From NCBI GenBank assembly GCA_026018925.1, contig JAKSZU010000013.1, positions 75,939,791 to 76,003,790 of the forward strand: 64,000 nucleotides of DNA. Direction: 5' to 3'. Positions 33,616 through 44,246 of the stretch are shown here, in pieces; positions within the stretch are counted from its first letter, which is position 1; each line of letters starts with the position of its first letter. Below the pieces are notes generated by a model that saw nothing but the letters and a program-made list of their open reading frames with translations, made no database searches and had not been told where the DNA came from. The stretch is from Tupaia tana (taxonomy: Eukaryota > Chordata > Mammalia > Scandentia > Tupaiidae). The position numbers and the translations under genes are program-made.

Positions 33616-33899
33616 AAACTGTTTTCCTTAAAAACAAACAAAAATAAAATAAAACATACAATTCAAAAGAAAATTGAGCTCATTTTAAATATTCGCTTGC
33701 AATAGAATTGATTATTTCACCTGAAACTAAGGTATATCATAGCCTGTAATGTTAGCCAAAGAAAAAAGAAGGAAGAATAAGCAATTGAAGCAAGGTATAT
33801 ATTACTAGGTAAAGTTTTGTGCAGAAATCACACAAAGAAAGTAAAATGCAAGTGTTTGAGAACAAATATTTTGGATACAGTACTGACATGACAATTAAA

Positions 33900-34147
33900 C
33901 TATTTTGTATGCCATAGAGTGTGTAAGCATATGCCTGAGAGTGAGAGAGAGGGAAAGAGAGAAAAATTCCCAATGGGGCCTGGTGATGCTGCAATCCATT
34001 TTCCTCCAGTTCTTTATCCTCTAAGAATCCTGGGCACATACGTGAGCACCCAGTATGAAGTTAACAGGACCTGGAGCTAGACCCCAGTTGGTCACGTGGC
34101 ATCCAGTTTCTGCAGTCAATGCCTGCTACACCACAGCACTGGCCTGA
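33900..34147 (-). repeat. tRNA-derived SINE, long form, old
   Basis: TATGCCATAGAGTGTGTAAG, GA-rich tract, TTCCCAATGGGGCCTGG, AAGAATCCTGGGCACATACG, and a head complement ending ACAGCACTGGCC. Confidence 0.8.
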
Positions 34148-34195
34148 CAGTCACACTATGTTGGTTTTATGTTTTTTAATTATTTTTCATTTAGT

Positions 34196-34396
34196 TGACC
34201 AATTTGAGTCCTAGACCCAGCAGCTTAAAACTCACACTAGATGTATGTGCGTGTGTGCTCAAGATCCTAAAAGGAAAATGGAGGAAAAGGGATTGCAGTG
34301 TGCCATCCCCCGGGAGGGTGATTTCTGGCTTTCTGTCTCTCTGTTTCTGTCTCTCTGGAGAGTACATGTGCCCGTCAGCAAAAATATCTCTCAAAA

Positions 34397-34400
<4 letters not shown>
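34196..34400 (+). repeat. tRNA-derived SINE, long form, 5'-truncated
   Basis: It begins inside the B-box region (AATTTGAGTCCTAGACCC) and continues through the whole body to AAAAATATCTCTC and the A-tail. The upstream half of the tRNA head is missing. Confidence 0.85.
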
Positions 34401-34457
<57 letters not shown>

Positions 34458-34530
34458 GAAGGAAGGAAGGAAGGAAGGAAGGAAGGAAGGAAGGAAGGAA
34501 GGAAGGAAGGAAGGAAGGAAAGAAGGAAGA
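34401..34530. repeat. (GA)n then (GGAA)n microsatellite
   Basis: A pure purine tract on the plus strand, expanded from the tail of the preceding SINE: about 50 bp of GA followed by about 70 bp of GGAA. Confidence 0.95.
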
Positions 34531-34727
34531 TTGATTGATTCCCGGGAGTTCTATGTACGATATGCAAAAATGAGCATGTTTTTCTAAGCAATAAGAGCCC
34601 TCTCATCAGTAGGAATGTTCATAATTACCTATGAATTCATAGGGACAAACATTTTCAAAGAATGGTTAGCCAGTTATTTCCTTTATCATCCTGGCAAGTA
34701 CAAAAAGAAACAAATTACTTCACATAG

Positions 34728-34900
34728 TGGTTCTCAAACTCAAGGTGCATCAGAATCACCCAGAAGACTTTTTGAATCAGAGATGCTGGGACCTCTCAGG
34801 GATTTTCTGATTCAGAGAGCTGAGAATTTTCATTCTAACAAATTCCCAGCTAATGGTAATGATGCTGTTAGTCTGTGTCTATTCTTAGCACCACTGCCCT
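34728..34900 (+). mobile_element. MER5A-type hAT element
   Basis: AGTGGTTCTCAAACTCAAGG, TGCATCAGAATCACCCAG, GAGATGCTGGGACC, then TTTTCTGATTCAGAGAGC. These match the well-known MER5A (hAT-Charlie, non-autonomous) consensus order. Confidence 0.85.
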
Positions 34901-35787
34901 ACAGTCTGTTCTATGACAAGCAGTTCGATCAATTAAAGCAGCAGTTTGAGGAAGCCCAATCATAGGTTTGAGTCTAAAAGTGGCCAGGAGAGCAGCAATT
35001 CTTACTCATGTTCTTTAACAGATGTGTGTCATTGGTCTAAGGTTGAGAGAGAGAGAGGGTGGCTGAACGATTACCAGTCAATAGCCATCATTTCAAAAAG
35101 GATTCAGTACACATGCTCTATAATTACGAATCAATTGTATCATCTTCACATAGAAGAGGCTGTACATTATGCTGAATTAACCCCATGGGGCACTAATGCT
35201 GAACTGTTAGCTGGACAATTATGGTTTACCTTTTGATTATTTTTCCCTAATTTCAAAACAAGAAATATGTCCTTTCTCCCTTTTAAGTAAAAGGTCTTTG
35301 ACAATTTTTGGCATTTCTGCATCACTGCTGCTTTTTCCACATTTATGCAATTAGAATAATCTAAAAGTATTATGCATGTTGTACCTTACAAATTTTTCAC
35401 AATCAAAAGTATCATTGATATTCTTACCAGTAGTTAATGAGTGTCTATAATCCTTTGGTAAACTGAGTGCTTATTTTTGTCATTATTTAATAGTGGGTTT
35501 TATATCGTGTTTGATTTTTTTTTAATATGATTGCTACTGAGTTTTGTATTCCTAATAAACAAGCCCAGAGGTCAGTTTAGTTTTATTTATTTCATATTCT
35601 AGAATCTTTTCAGGTCATTTCTTTTTAACGTCAATCTATTATATTTCACATTTTTAAAAAAATTTTCTCAAAATCTTTGAACTCTTATAGAAAACTGTCT
35701 ACATTGGCACTCTTTTATCCAGATGATGAGTTTAGCAACAAAATAAATATGAAGATAGTGCCAATATTTTAAACATTCATCCTAATT
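34901..35787. other. Unique-looking sequence
   Basis: Nothing recognised. The plus-strand ORFs at 34615-34965 and 34946-35236 run through MER5A sequence or show no domain. Confidence 0.4.
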
Positions 35788-36057
35788 TTTTTTTTCTTTT
35801 TTTGGAGAGGTTTTTTGCTATAGGGCGCGTGCGCTCGCCAGACAGACAGAGAGAGACAGAGAGACAGAAAGCGAGAAATCACCCCCCAGGGGGGATGGTC
35901 ACGCCGCAATCCCTTCTCCTCCATTCTCCTCTCGGGATCTTGGGCACGCACGCACACGCGCCCGGCGTGAGTTGTAAGCCACCGGGTCCGAGACGCGAAC
36001 CGCGGTCGACTACATGGGAGTCCAGCGACATAGCCATTACGCTAACTGCTGGTTCCC
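35788..36057 (-). repeat. tRNA-derived SINE, long form, very well preserved
   Basis: Nearly every CpG is intact (GGGCGCGTGCGCTCGCC, GAGACGCGAACCGCGGTCG). TSD-like CATCCTAATTT (35779-35789) and CATCCTAAATTT (36059-36070). Probably one of the youngest copies here, together with 31139 and 60113. Confidence 0.93.
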
Positions 36058-36679
36058 CATCCTAAATTTGATCAATTTGGTAGTGAGAAATATCTGTCAC
36101 ACTATTAATTAGTATTATGTAGCAAACACAGGATTGTTTGGTGGAGACCATTAATTTTCATCTGCTTTTTATGACCTTGAGAATACCACTTTGATTGAAT
36201 CAGTCAATCTGTTTACAAGGGAAATAATGTGTGTGTAGGCAAAAACTTATTCCAGTGCTAAAGCACTGGAACATGCTGCTTTCGATCTTAGTTGTGTGGA
36301 ATAAACTGAGCCCTGACTTCTAAATTCTAAATATTCTTTCAGTACTAGTAACAACTATTTCTAAAATATGATTTTATAATCAGGAAAGTCTAAAAGCTAC
36401 AAATAATTTATATTACCATATATGCATATATATTTGTTTTCTTATCTAAATTTATCTTTATTTTACTGTCCAGCAACCTGCTCAGTGGAAACCAATTTTC
36501 ACTAATTTATTTTATCATATAAAATTGCTTGATTTTTTATATGAAATTATTCTGTTTACCTATTCTGTCTTGTGAATACTTTAACCTAACACACTTAAAA
36601 TTAAACTAAAACATTAGAAAGTTATTTTTAATTGTGTAGCGTGTTATTGCATTTATTTTTATGATTTATTTTGAAATAA
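36058..36679. other. AT-rich unique sequence
   Basis: No feature recognised. Confidence 0.35.
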
Positions 36680-37390
36680 TTTTAACTTTCAGAAAGATTT
36701 CAAGAGCTGTGCAAATCTACCCATATGCCCTGATTCTTCCTAAGTTATTTAAGTTATTTGTTTATTTATTTTTGGCCATAGAGTGTGTGCACTAGCCTAA
36801 GAGAGACTAGCATATACACTAGCCTGAGAGAGGAAGAGAGAAAGTGAGAAATCATCCCCTGGTGGAATAGCCAAGCTGTAATACATTCTCCTGGGATTTG
36901 GGGCATGCAAGCATACATGCCTGGTATAATTTTCAAGCTACCACGTCCAGCACCCCACACTGGTTGGCCATGTGGGAATCCAGTCCTTCAACCACCAGCT
37001 GGTCCTACCCTGATTCTTAATTATGAACATTTTTCTCTCTCCTTGCTCATACACAAGCTATTAATATAGTCCCCATTATTTCCAACACACCAATATGTAG
37101 TTCCCACAAACAAAGACATTCATACTTTATTATGTCTTTAGTCCTCCCAATCAGGAAACCAACATTAACAGCATAAGTCTATGCAGATCACAGAACCCAA
37201 ATCAAATATATCAACTGTCAACTACATCTTCTTATCTTTTCTGATTCAAACCAATCCAGAAATTATGTATTGCACCAGGTTGTCATTCCTTTCAGTTTTG
37301 AATAGTTTCTCAAATTTTTGTTTGTTTTGTCTTTGATCATACAGACAGTTGTAATGAATACAGACATTTCATTGTGTTAAATGACCATCA
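36680..37390 (+). mobile_element. Old L1M-type non-coding fragment, split by a SINE
   Basis: AGAGCTGTGCAAATCTACCC, CAAAGACATTCATAC, AGGAAACCAACATTAACAGC, TGTATTGCACCAGGTTGTC, GAATAGTTTCTCAAATTTTT parallel the UTR sequence of old L1M elements as I remember it. The family name is uncertain. Confidence 0.5.
36740..37007 (-). repeat. tRNA-derived SINE, long form, inside old L1
   Basis: TTTATTTTTGGCCATAGAG, GA-rich tract, CCCCTGGTGGAATAGCC, CACGTCCAGCACCCC, and a head complement ending CCAGCTGGTCC. TSDs CCCTGATTCTT at 36729-36739 and 37009-37019. Confidence 0.88.
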
Positions 37391-38250
37391 TCCAGGGTCA
37401 GTCACTCTGTAGCCTCTCTTGACACTAACATACCACCACCTTCACAGCCATTAGACCTGCAGCCATCTCTGGTGCCATTTCCTCATCTATGGGGCATGCT
37501 GCCAGCTCCCCTAATAGCCATTCACCGCCTCACCCCTCCACGGCTTCCTCATCCATTAGGCATGCTTTCACCTCTGTGCAATCTTCCTCCTCACTCCTTT
37601 TGGAGACTTGACAGCCACTGTATTTTAATCTTCTGTATAGCAAAGAATGATAACTTACAGTGAAAGATGACCTTACATTGTGAATAGTGCCAAGGCAAAA
37701 GTATTACAGTACGCTGAGAAATTAAAGATGATTTGAAGATGATAAGAACAGCTAGAGTTCAAGTGAAGTTAGAAACAATGCGACATTTGCTTTCTGTCCT
37801 TACCAGCTCAAAAGTAGCAATTATCTTCTGTTAATCTATTCCACATGCACGTATCATCAATTGTCAACAGTATTCAGTATTGCTAACCACTCCTTGGGAA
37901 AAGCTTTCCATTGCCTTCTACACCCATACTTTTGAAGAGTAAAGAAAATAGAATTTTTTTCCCAGTATACCACAATATTGTAAGGTGACAGCATAAAGAC
38001 ATATCTTGAAATTATCATAAATTGCCCTAAAATACTTTATTTCTTCAAAAATAATGCAAGAACCTGGTATCAGTATATTTTTAAATACCGTATTTTGACC
38101 CTCATCTTATTGTCATGTATTTTGCACCTAAGTACACTATAACTTTCCCACTACATTCTTAGTATTTTAAATTTAAATTGTTAAGAGATAAATTTACATA
38201 CACACACACACACACACACACACAGAATATATTTTTTTTAATTCTATATA
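37391..38250. other. Unique-looking sequence
   Basis: No assigned feature. (CA)n at 38198-38224 directly precedes the next SINE. Confidence 0.35.
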
Positions 38251-38508
38251 TGGGACCAGCAGTTAGCGTAATGGCTATGTCTCTGGACTCCCATGTAGTC
38301 AACCGCGGTTCGCGTCCTGGACTCGGTGGCTTAAAACTCATGTCGGGTGTGTGTGTATGCATGCCCAAGATCCCGAGAGAATGGAGGAGAAGGGATTGCG
38401 GCATGGCCATATCCCCCCTGGGGGGTGATTTCTCACTTTCTGTCTCTCTGTCTCTCTCTGTCTGGCAAGCGCACACACCCTATAGCAAAAACCTCTCAAA
38501 AAAAATTT
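38251..38508 (+). repeat. tRNA-derived SINE, long form, young
   Basis: Head GGGACCAGCAGTTAGCGTAA, with A-box-like TAGCGTAATGG and B-box-like GGTTCGCGTCC about 40 bp apart. These are RNA polymerase III internal promoter elements of a tRNA gene. The full body and TAGCAAAAACCTCTC plus A8 tail are present. Confidence 0.92.
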
Positions 38509-38559
38509 CTACATATTTCATACTACTTTTGCCTGTCCTGAGATTCTTCATTATTACCT

Positions 38560-39770
38560 AAATTTCTGACTTCTATAGGTATAATTTCCTCTTATATTAA
38601 GGAATTTCTTATTTTGTAATTTTGTAATATGTATCTTTTGGAGATAAAATCCATTATTGTGGTTGGTCTAGAAATATCTTTCTATTACCAACATTTTTGA
38701 AGACTAATATGTTTCATATGAAATTATGGGTTAATAGTTGGGGATTTTTCTTTTCCCGTTAGCACATTAAAGATGTGGTTCTATTGTCCTCGAGCATTCA
38801 TTTGTTCTCTTAAGAAGTCAGTCATAATTGATACTGTTGTTCCCAGTATAGACTGGCTTTCTGCTCTATCTGCTTTCAAAGCTGTGTCTTCATCTTTTTT
38901 TACACCAATTCCCTACAATGTCTCTCGTTACAGTTTGTCTTTACATTTACCCCATTTGGGATTTTGCAAACATCTTGAATCTATAGCTGATATTATAAGT
39001 TTTGAAAAATTCTTAGCCACTAAAGGGACCAGCAGTTAGTGTAATGGCTATGTCGCTGGACTCCCATGTTGTTGACCACAGTTCGAGTCCCAGAACCGGT
39101 GGCTTAAACTCATGCTGGGCGCATGTGCGTGTCCAACACCCGAGAGGAGAAAGGAGGAGAAGAGATTACAGCGTGGTCATCCCCCCTGGGAGGTGATTTC
39201 TCACTTTCTGTCTCTCTGTCTCTCTCTGTCTTTCTGGTGAGCGCACGTGCCCTATAGCAAAAACTTCTCCAAAAAAAAAATTCTTAGCCAATATGGATTC
39301 AGATAGTTCTTTTCTTTTAAAGAATTATATTTTAATTAATTTTTAAAAATTTTTTTAAAGTGCTGATTTTGTCATTCTTTCTATTTCCTCCTCTGGAACA
39401 CCAATTGCATGCACATTAGAATGTTTGATAGCATTCCTGCAGATATCAGATGCACTATCTACACATTCACCTTGTCTTTTACATTGGATCATTTCTCTTG
39501 GCCTGTCAAGTTCACTGATTATTTCTTCTGCTGTATTCAATCTATCGGTGAACCTAGCACCATTCATATTATTTTTATATTTCTTACATCGAGCATATTA
39601 ATTGGCATTGCTATTGCTTCTCTGCTGTCTCCATGTATGATATCCTCTGTGTCTACCAGATCCTCTTCCATAGCTAGGCCAAGGTACTTATCCAATAATT
39701 CTTACACTTGTTCCATTTCTGAGTCTGTCGCTATTGATATTTTTACTTTAACAAAACATTAGGCTTAATG
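38560..39770 (+). mobile_element. Old LINE-like non-coding fragment, split by a SINE
   Basis: CTGCTCTATCTGCTTTCAAAG, TGGGATTTTGCAAACATC, TTGAAAAATTCTTAGCC, TTTCTATTTCCTCCTCTGG, CAATTGCATGCACATTAG resemble a dispersed old L1-associated sequence known from many mammals. The family call is from memory. Confidence 0.45.
39025..39277 (+). repeat. tRNA-derived SINE, long form, with TSD
   Basis: GGGACCAGCAGTTAGTGTAA head with B-box GTTCGAGTCCC. TSD AAATTCTTAGCCA at 39007-39019 and 39278-39290. Inserted in the old LINE-like fragment. Confidence 0.92.
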
Positions 39771-40074
39771 GTAAAGTTAGTTAAATTCAATTTACTACAG
39801 ACTTCAAATTATTTGATAATGGAGTCAGACTCTCCTCCTAGACAGGGCTTTTGTTCTGGATACTCTGAGAGCCTTTAACTTTGCCTACCTTTCCTTAGCC
39901 TTCCAAAGATCTGTGTGCTTGTTCCTCAGGGAGATCTTGATGTTACAATGACTCAGCTCTACCCTCCACTTTCCCATAAATAGACAGCTGCCTCATACTT
40001 GGCGTAACATATGGAATGCCTGGAGGATTTCTCTAAACTCTATCTTACACTCAACATTCTTCACATCTACATTT
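39771..40074. other. Unique-looking sequence
   Basis: About 300 bp with no recognised feature. Confidence 0.3.
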
Positions 40075-40561
40075 GTTTAATGTTGTTGCTATAATGAACT
40101 ATCATAAACCCAGGTGATTTAAAACAATATAAATTTATTATTTTAGTTGCGTAGATCATAGATCTGAAAATAGGTCACAATGGGGTTAAATTATGTAAGA
40201 AACTAATACTCCTTATAAAGGGGCTCTAGAGGAAATCTGTTTTTATATTCACTGGCTTTGAGGGGCCACCTGTAGTCCTTGGTTCATAGTCCCCTTCTAT
40301 CTTCAAACTCAGCAACTGTTTTCATCCAAACCTCTGCTTGTCCCATCTCCTTCTTACACTTGGACACACCTACTTCTCTCTTTCCTTTATAAGGACCCTA
40401 GTGATGACAATGGACAGACCTGGCTAATCCAAGATATTCTTCCCACCTACAGATCCTTCACTTGATCACAAAGTTCTTTTAGCGAGCTAAGGAACACACC
40501 CATGGATTATGAGGAGCAGGACTTGGACATCTTTGGGAAACCATTATTCTGCCAACCACAT
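40075..40561 (-). mobile_element. MaLR (MLT1-type) LTR
   Basis: Minus-strand order: GCTATAATGAACTATCATAA, AGTTGCGTAGATCATAGATC, TTATAAGGACCCTAGTGATG, CTGGCTAATCCAAGATATTC, GGACTTGGACATCTTTGGGA, ending ATTATTCTGCCAACCACA, the complement of a TGTGGTTGG...-type LTR start. Confidence 0.75.
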
Positions 40562-41430
40562 ACATTCTAAGTAAAAGCAGGTTTTCCACTTTAAATGGAA
40601 CTTTGAATGGCAAGGCAACTCCATCTGACATACAGGTTACAAACAGTGCTGGTCCAAGATTATTATAAATTCTGGTATTAAACCCATCTGTACCTCAGAC
40701 TAAATTACTACCTAATATTTGATCCAATATTTTATCCTCATAAATGGCTGCTAAATGTGATTAGAGGTGAAGGAAAGGTGAAGGAAAGAGTAATTTTTGC
40801 AGTATTGATTGTACTAATCCATTGCATAACACCTAAAAGCAAAAGAAAGTTTTAGCTTTCCTGGCTCAGCTTTAAAGCCCTTATCGTCAGTATCCTTGAT
40901 TGCAAGTGCCAGAAAAAAAGCCTGGCAGTATTTATAGCTGCTGAAAGTAATTGTAATTAGTTCCCAAATTTTTCTAAAATAGATAAAAGAACCTTGGGAT
41001 GTGGAATAAAAGCATTATCAATTTACATAAACTTCCTTTTAAAGTCCAAATTTTCGCAGAAAATTGATAAAAAATATTTGATTGAGATATTAGGACTGCT
41101 CAGAGAAGTATATTTTACTTTATCTAAGAGGGAATACTTGGAGTGCAGACTTCTATTAGAAATAATGGACTGGAGCATCCCCGAGCCTGCCACATACCAT
41201 TGAAAACAGAATAATCTTAGCAACAGCATTGACAGCTTATGACTGAACACACCGCAGAGATGTCATACTATTGGAAGGACTATAGGGTAGAATATTGAAA
41301 ACACTCTGCCAAGAATAATCTCAAGCTTTAGAATTTATTTGCAACTTAAAACAGCAAATGTTTCAGGGTGTGGGACTGGCTGCTGAACAGCACCAAATGA
41401 GTACAACACGACATGGAGAATGCATTCTTT
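40562..41430. other. Unique-looking sequence
   Basis: The 69-75 codon ORFs on both strands near 41000-41250 show no family resemblance. Confidence 0.35.
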
Positions 41431-41690
41431 TTTAAGTTTTATTTATTTATTTTGTTGAGAGAAAGTATGTGCCCAGTGGAGAAAGATAGAAAGAGAAAGA
41501 GGTCACCTCCACATGGTCTTGTCGTCCGTCACCCCACAACCCTCTCCCTGAGCCCACTACTCCTGAGGATCGTGGATGCATGCCCACCCAGTGTGTTTTT
41601 AGGTCACCTCAGAATTTGAACCCATGATCCCACATGGCTTCTAGCACTACAGTTCAGCACATCACACCTGCATCACCAAGGCTGGGCCCA
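41431..41690 (-). repeat. Older tRNA-SINE subfamily copy
   Basis: TTTTATTTATTTATTTTGTTG, GA-rich tract, ACCCCACAACCCTCTCCC, CTGAGGATCGTGGATGC, CCACATGGCTTCTAGC, and a head complement ending AAGGCTGGGCCC. Same plan as 25391 and 33128. Confidence 0.65.
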
Positions 41691-41944
41691 TGTACACACA
41701 ATTTAACGAACAGAAAAAAAGAAAAATCTTCTTCACGTGTGTTAAAAATATGAGAAAGTTATGTAAAGAGCTGTATACCAAGCTGCCACTTTGCAGCAAC
41801 AGAAAAATCAGGTTTCATCAGATAACATTAATTGGACCATTTATAATAAAACTGTTAGAAAACCTCATTCTGCACAGAATAATGAAAATTCTCCTAACCT
41901 CCTCTTCTCTAATTCTCCTTTTTTTGTTTAAAAAGAAGACTAAG

Positions 41945-42167
41945 GGCAAACCAGATTGAGCCGGCCAACTGTTCCAGACACCAGGCAGCCTGAGACTACA
42001 GGCACGACCGCTCTGGACCTTCGTGCATCCCCACCCTTCCTCCTCCTTGGACCCCAGGTTGGTTGCATGGGACTTTAAGCCGAACTCACACCGCACCCCA
42101 CCCACAAACCGGATCGAGCCAGCCAGCAGTTCCGGACACCAGGCGGCCTGAGGTTGCAGGCCCAACT
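41945..42167 (+). promoter_or_regulatory. L1-A promoter monomers (partial plus one full)
   Basis: Two head-to-tail copies of the 158-bp monomer, the first truncated at its 5' side. The landmark GAGCC(G/A)GCC occurs at 41958 and again exactly 158 bp later at 42116. They are more diverged than the L1-B monomers and have lost CpGs. Confidence 0.8.
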
Positions 42168-42449
42168 GACCAGGTCCTGTCACTTATCCTATGACCCTTC
42201 CCCACTAGACTTTGGACTCTCTGAATTTTGGTAATTTGAATAGCGTGTGCACATTGCGCTCTCCTCGATTTCCTTTTTTGTTTTTTTGTTTTTTTTTTTT
42301 TGCCCTTGAGGTGTTGCTTATTAGGTCAGTTGGAGGCTCACCACACCTTAGAAACAGGGAGGACTTTGGGCATCCAGGACTAGTGGCAACACTTAATGGT
42401 AATTGTGAGCAACAGGTAGGCCAACCATAAGAGAATTCATCAATTTTCT

Positions 42450-43033
42450 TTTTTCTTTTTTTTAATTAATTTATTTTTATTTACATGTTTTAATACATTC
42501 AATCACATTATTTAGCTTACAAGGTGATCATTCCAATATGTGAACATTTCTCCCCAGTCGAGTTGACCAAAATATAACAATACTACCTCCCTGTCTCAGC
42601 AATGCTGTCTTCGAAACCCTCCTCCAAATGTTTTTCCCCAGGCCCCACTCCTTCACACACACCACATCTGGCATTCACATCCATCTCTTGTATTTGTACA
42701 TCCTGTAGCCTGTCAGTTTCAGTTATAGAGTGTGAACATTCAGTATATATTAAGTGGGGACATACAGTGTCTCTCCTTCATAGCCTGGCTTGCTTCACTC
42801 AGCAGTAAATCTTCCATATTCTTCCACTTTCTATCAAAAGCCAGGGTTTTGTTGTTCTTAATGGCTGAATAGTATTCCATAGAGTATATGTGCCACAGTT
42901 TTTCAATCCATTCAGCCGTACGGGGGCATTTGGGTTGGTGCCATGTCTTAGCAATTGTGAAAAGTGCCACAATAAACATCGATGTGCAAGCACTTTTCCA
43001 ATGAGGAATTGTTCTGTCCTTTGGGTAGATGCC
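42450..43033 (-). mobile_element. 5'-truncated L1 3' end, inserted into L1-A
   Basis: Read on the minus strand, it carries the ORF2 C-terminus (frame-shifted; [13 protein letters not shown] is readable) and then a 3' UTR unlike that of L1-B, ending in an A-rich tail (poly-T at 42450-42466). A perfect 16-bp TSD, AATTCATCAATTTTCT, lies at 42434-42449 and 43034-43049. It is therefore a later insertion from a different L1 lineage. Confidence 0.92.
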
Positions 43034-43117
43034 AATTCATCAATTTTCTAATCCTGTACAACTTTAAACACTCAGAGTTACCTTAAATAGGTTAGGAAGC
43101 AACATATAGATTACCTG

Positions 43118-43444
43118 ATGACTAGGAACAATCGCAGAGGCTCAAGAAATATGAGCAACCAACAAAAGGCCTCTCCCTCAAGAGAAATCATCACGCCTAC
43201 ATCACCCACAGTCAATACAATGGACATCATGGACATGTCTGATAAGGAATTCTGAATATTTGTAGTGACCAAACTAACTGAGATGGAAGAGAAAAGAGAC
43301 AAGGAGCCCCAGAAGATGAGGAAGTCCTCTCATGACTTGAAAAAAGAAATGGATACCTTAAACAAGAACCAGATGGAACTTCAAGGGTTGATGTATGTGA
43401 TACAGGAAATCAAAACCTCCCTTGATAGTATTAAAAGTAGGTTA
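43118..43444 (+). pseudogene. L1-A ORF1, 5' fragment with nonsense codon
   Basis: The start matches L1-B ORF1 ([19 protein letters not shown]). At codon 46 the AGA (Arg) of L1-B reads TGA (43253-43255), a premature stop. The reading frame is then cut by the L1-B insertion at 43444. The 3' part resumes at 49590. This was once an RNA-binding L1 ORF1 protein; it cannot be made now. Confidence 0.9.
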
Positions 43445-43918
43445 TTTCCGAATCTCCACGCATCCCCACCGTTTCTCCTCCTTGGACCCCAGGTTGGTTG
43501 TCTGGGACTTTAAGGCGAACTCCCACCCCACCCCACCCACAATCCGGATCGAGCCGGCCAGCAGTTCCGGGCACCAGGCGGACTGAGGCTGCAGGCCCGA
43601 CCTTTCCGAATCTCCACGCATCCCCACCGTTTCTCCTCCTTGGACCCCAGGTTGGTTGTCTGGGACTTTAAGGCGAACTCCCACCCCACCCCACCCGCAA
43701 TCCGGATCGAGCCGGCCAGCAGTTCCGGGCACCAGGCGGACTGAGGCTGCAGGCCCGACCTTTCCGAATCTCCACGCATCCCCACCGTTTCTCCTCCTTG
43801 GACCCCAGGTTGGTTGTCTGGGACTTTAAGGCGAACTCCCACCCCACCCCACCCGCAATCCGGATCGAGCCGGCCAGCAGTTCCGGGCACCAGGCGGACT
43901 CAGGCTCCAGACCTGACC
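43445..43918 (+). promoter_or_regulatory. Three 158-bp tandem 5'-UTR monomers (L1-B promoter)
   Basis: Units start at 43445, 43603 and 43761, each opening TTTCCGAATCTCCACGCATC. The first two are almost identical; the third diverges at its end (ACTCAGGCTCCAGACC). They are GC-rich, with CpGs and CCACCCCACC boxes. Tandem promoter monomers are established for mouse L1 but are not a feature of human L1, so promoter function here is inference by analogy. Confidence 0.85.
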
Positions 43919-43992
43919 AACCTGGTCCTGTCACTCATCTTCTGACACTTTCCCACTAGCCTTTGGACTCTGAATTCTGGTGATTTGAATAG

Positions 43993-44018
43993 CACGCGGC
44001 GCGCTTGCGCGCCGCGCG
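43993..44018. promoter_or_regulatory. GC-only palindrome in L1-B leader
   Basis: Two perfect 10-bp arms, CGCGGCGCGC (43995-44004) and GCGCGCCGCG (44007-44016), separated by TT. One more outer pair forms beyond a mismatch. The site is dense in CpG and downstream of the monomers. The equivalent L1-A segment has decayed to GCGTGTGCACATTGCGCTC. It could form a stable hairpin in the L1 mRNA leader. Confidence 0.9.
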
Positions 44019-44246
44019 ATTTCCTTTTTTCAGTTTGTTTTTCTTTGCTCTTGGGGTGTTGCTTATTCAGTCAATTGTAGGCTCACCTGTCCTTAGAGAC
44101 AGTGAGGACTTTGGGCCATCCAGGGTAGTGGCAACAGTTAATGGTAATTGTGAGCAACAGGTAGACCAACCATAAGGGAAATCATCAATTTTCTAAGCCT
44201 GTACAACTATTAACAATCAGTTAGGAAGAAACATATAGAATACCTA

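Noticed and set aside
34615-35236. Two adjacent plus-strand ORFs of 96-116 codons as a possible gene
   Set aside because: The first runs through MER5A sequence; they overlap in different frames, with no splice sites or domain evidence.
38251-38330. Functional tRNA gene at the SINE heads
   Set aside because: A- and B-box motifs are present, but the arms do not pair as a full cloverleaf by eye. The segment is always followed by the SINE body and A-tail.
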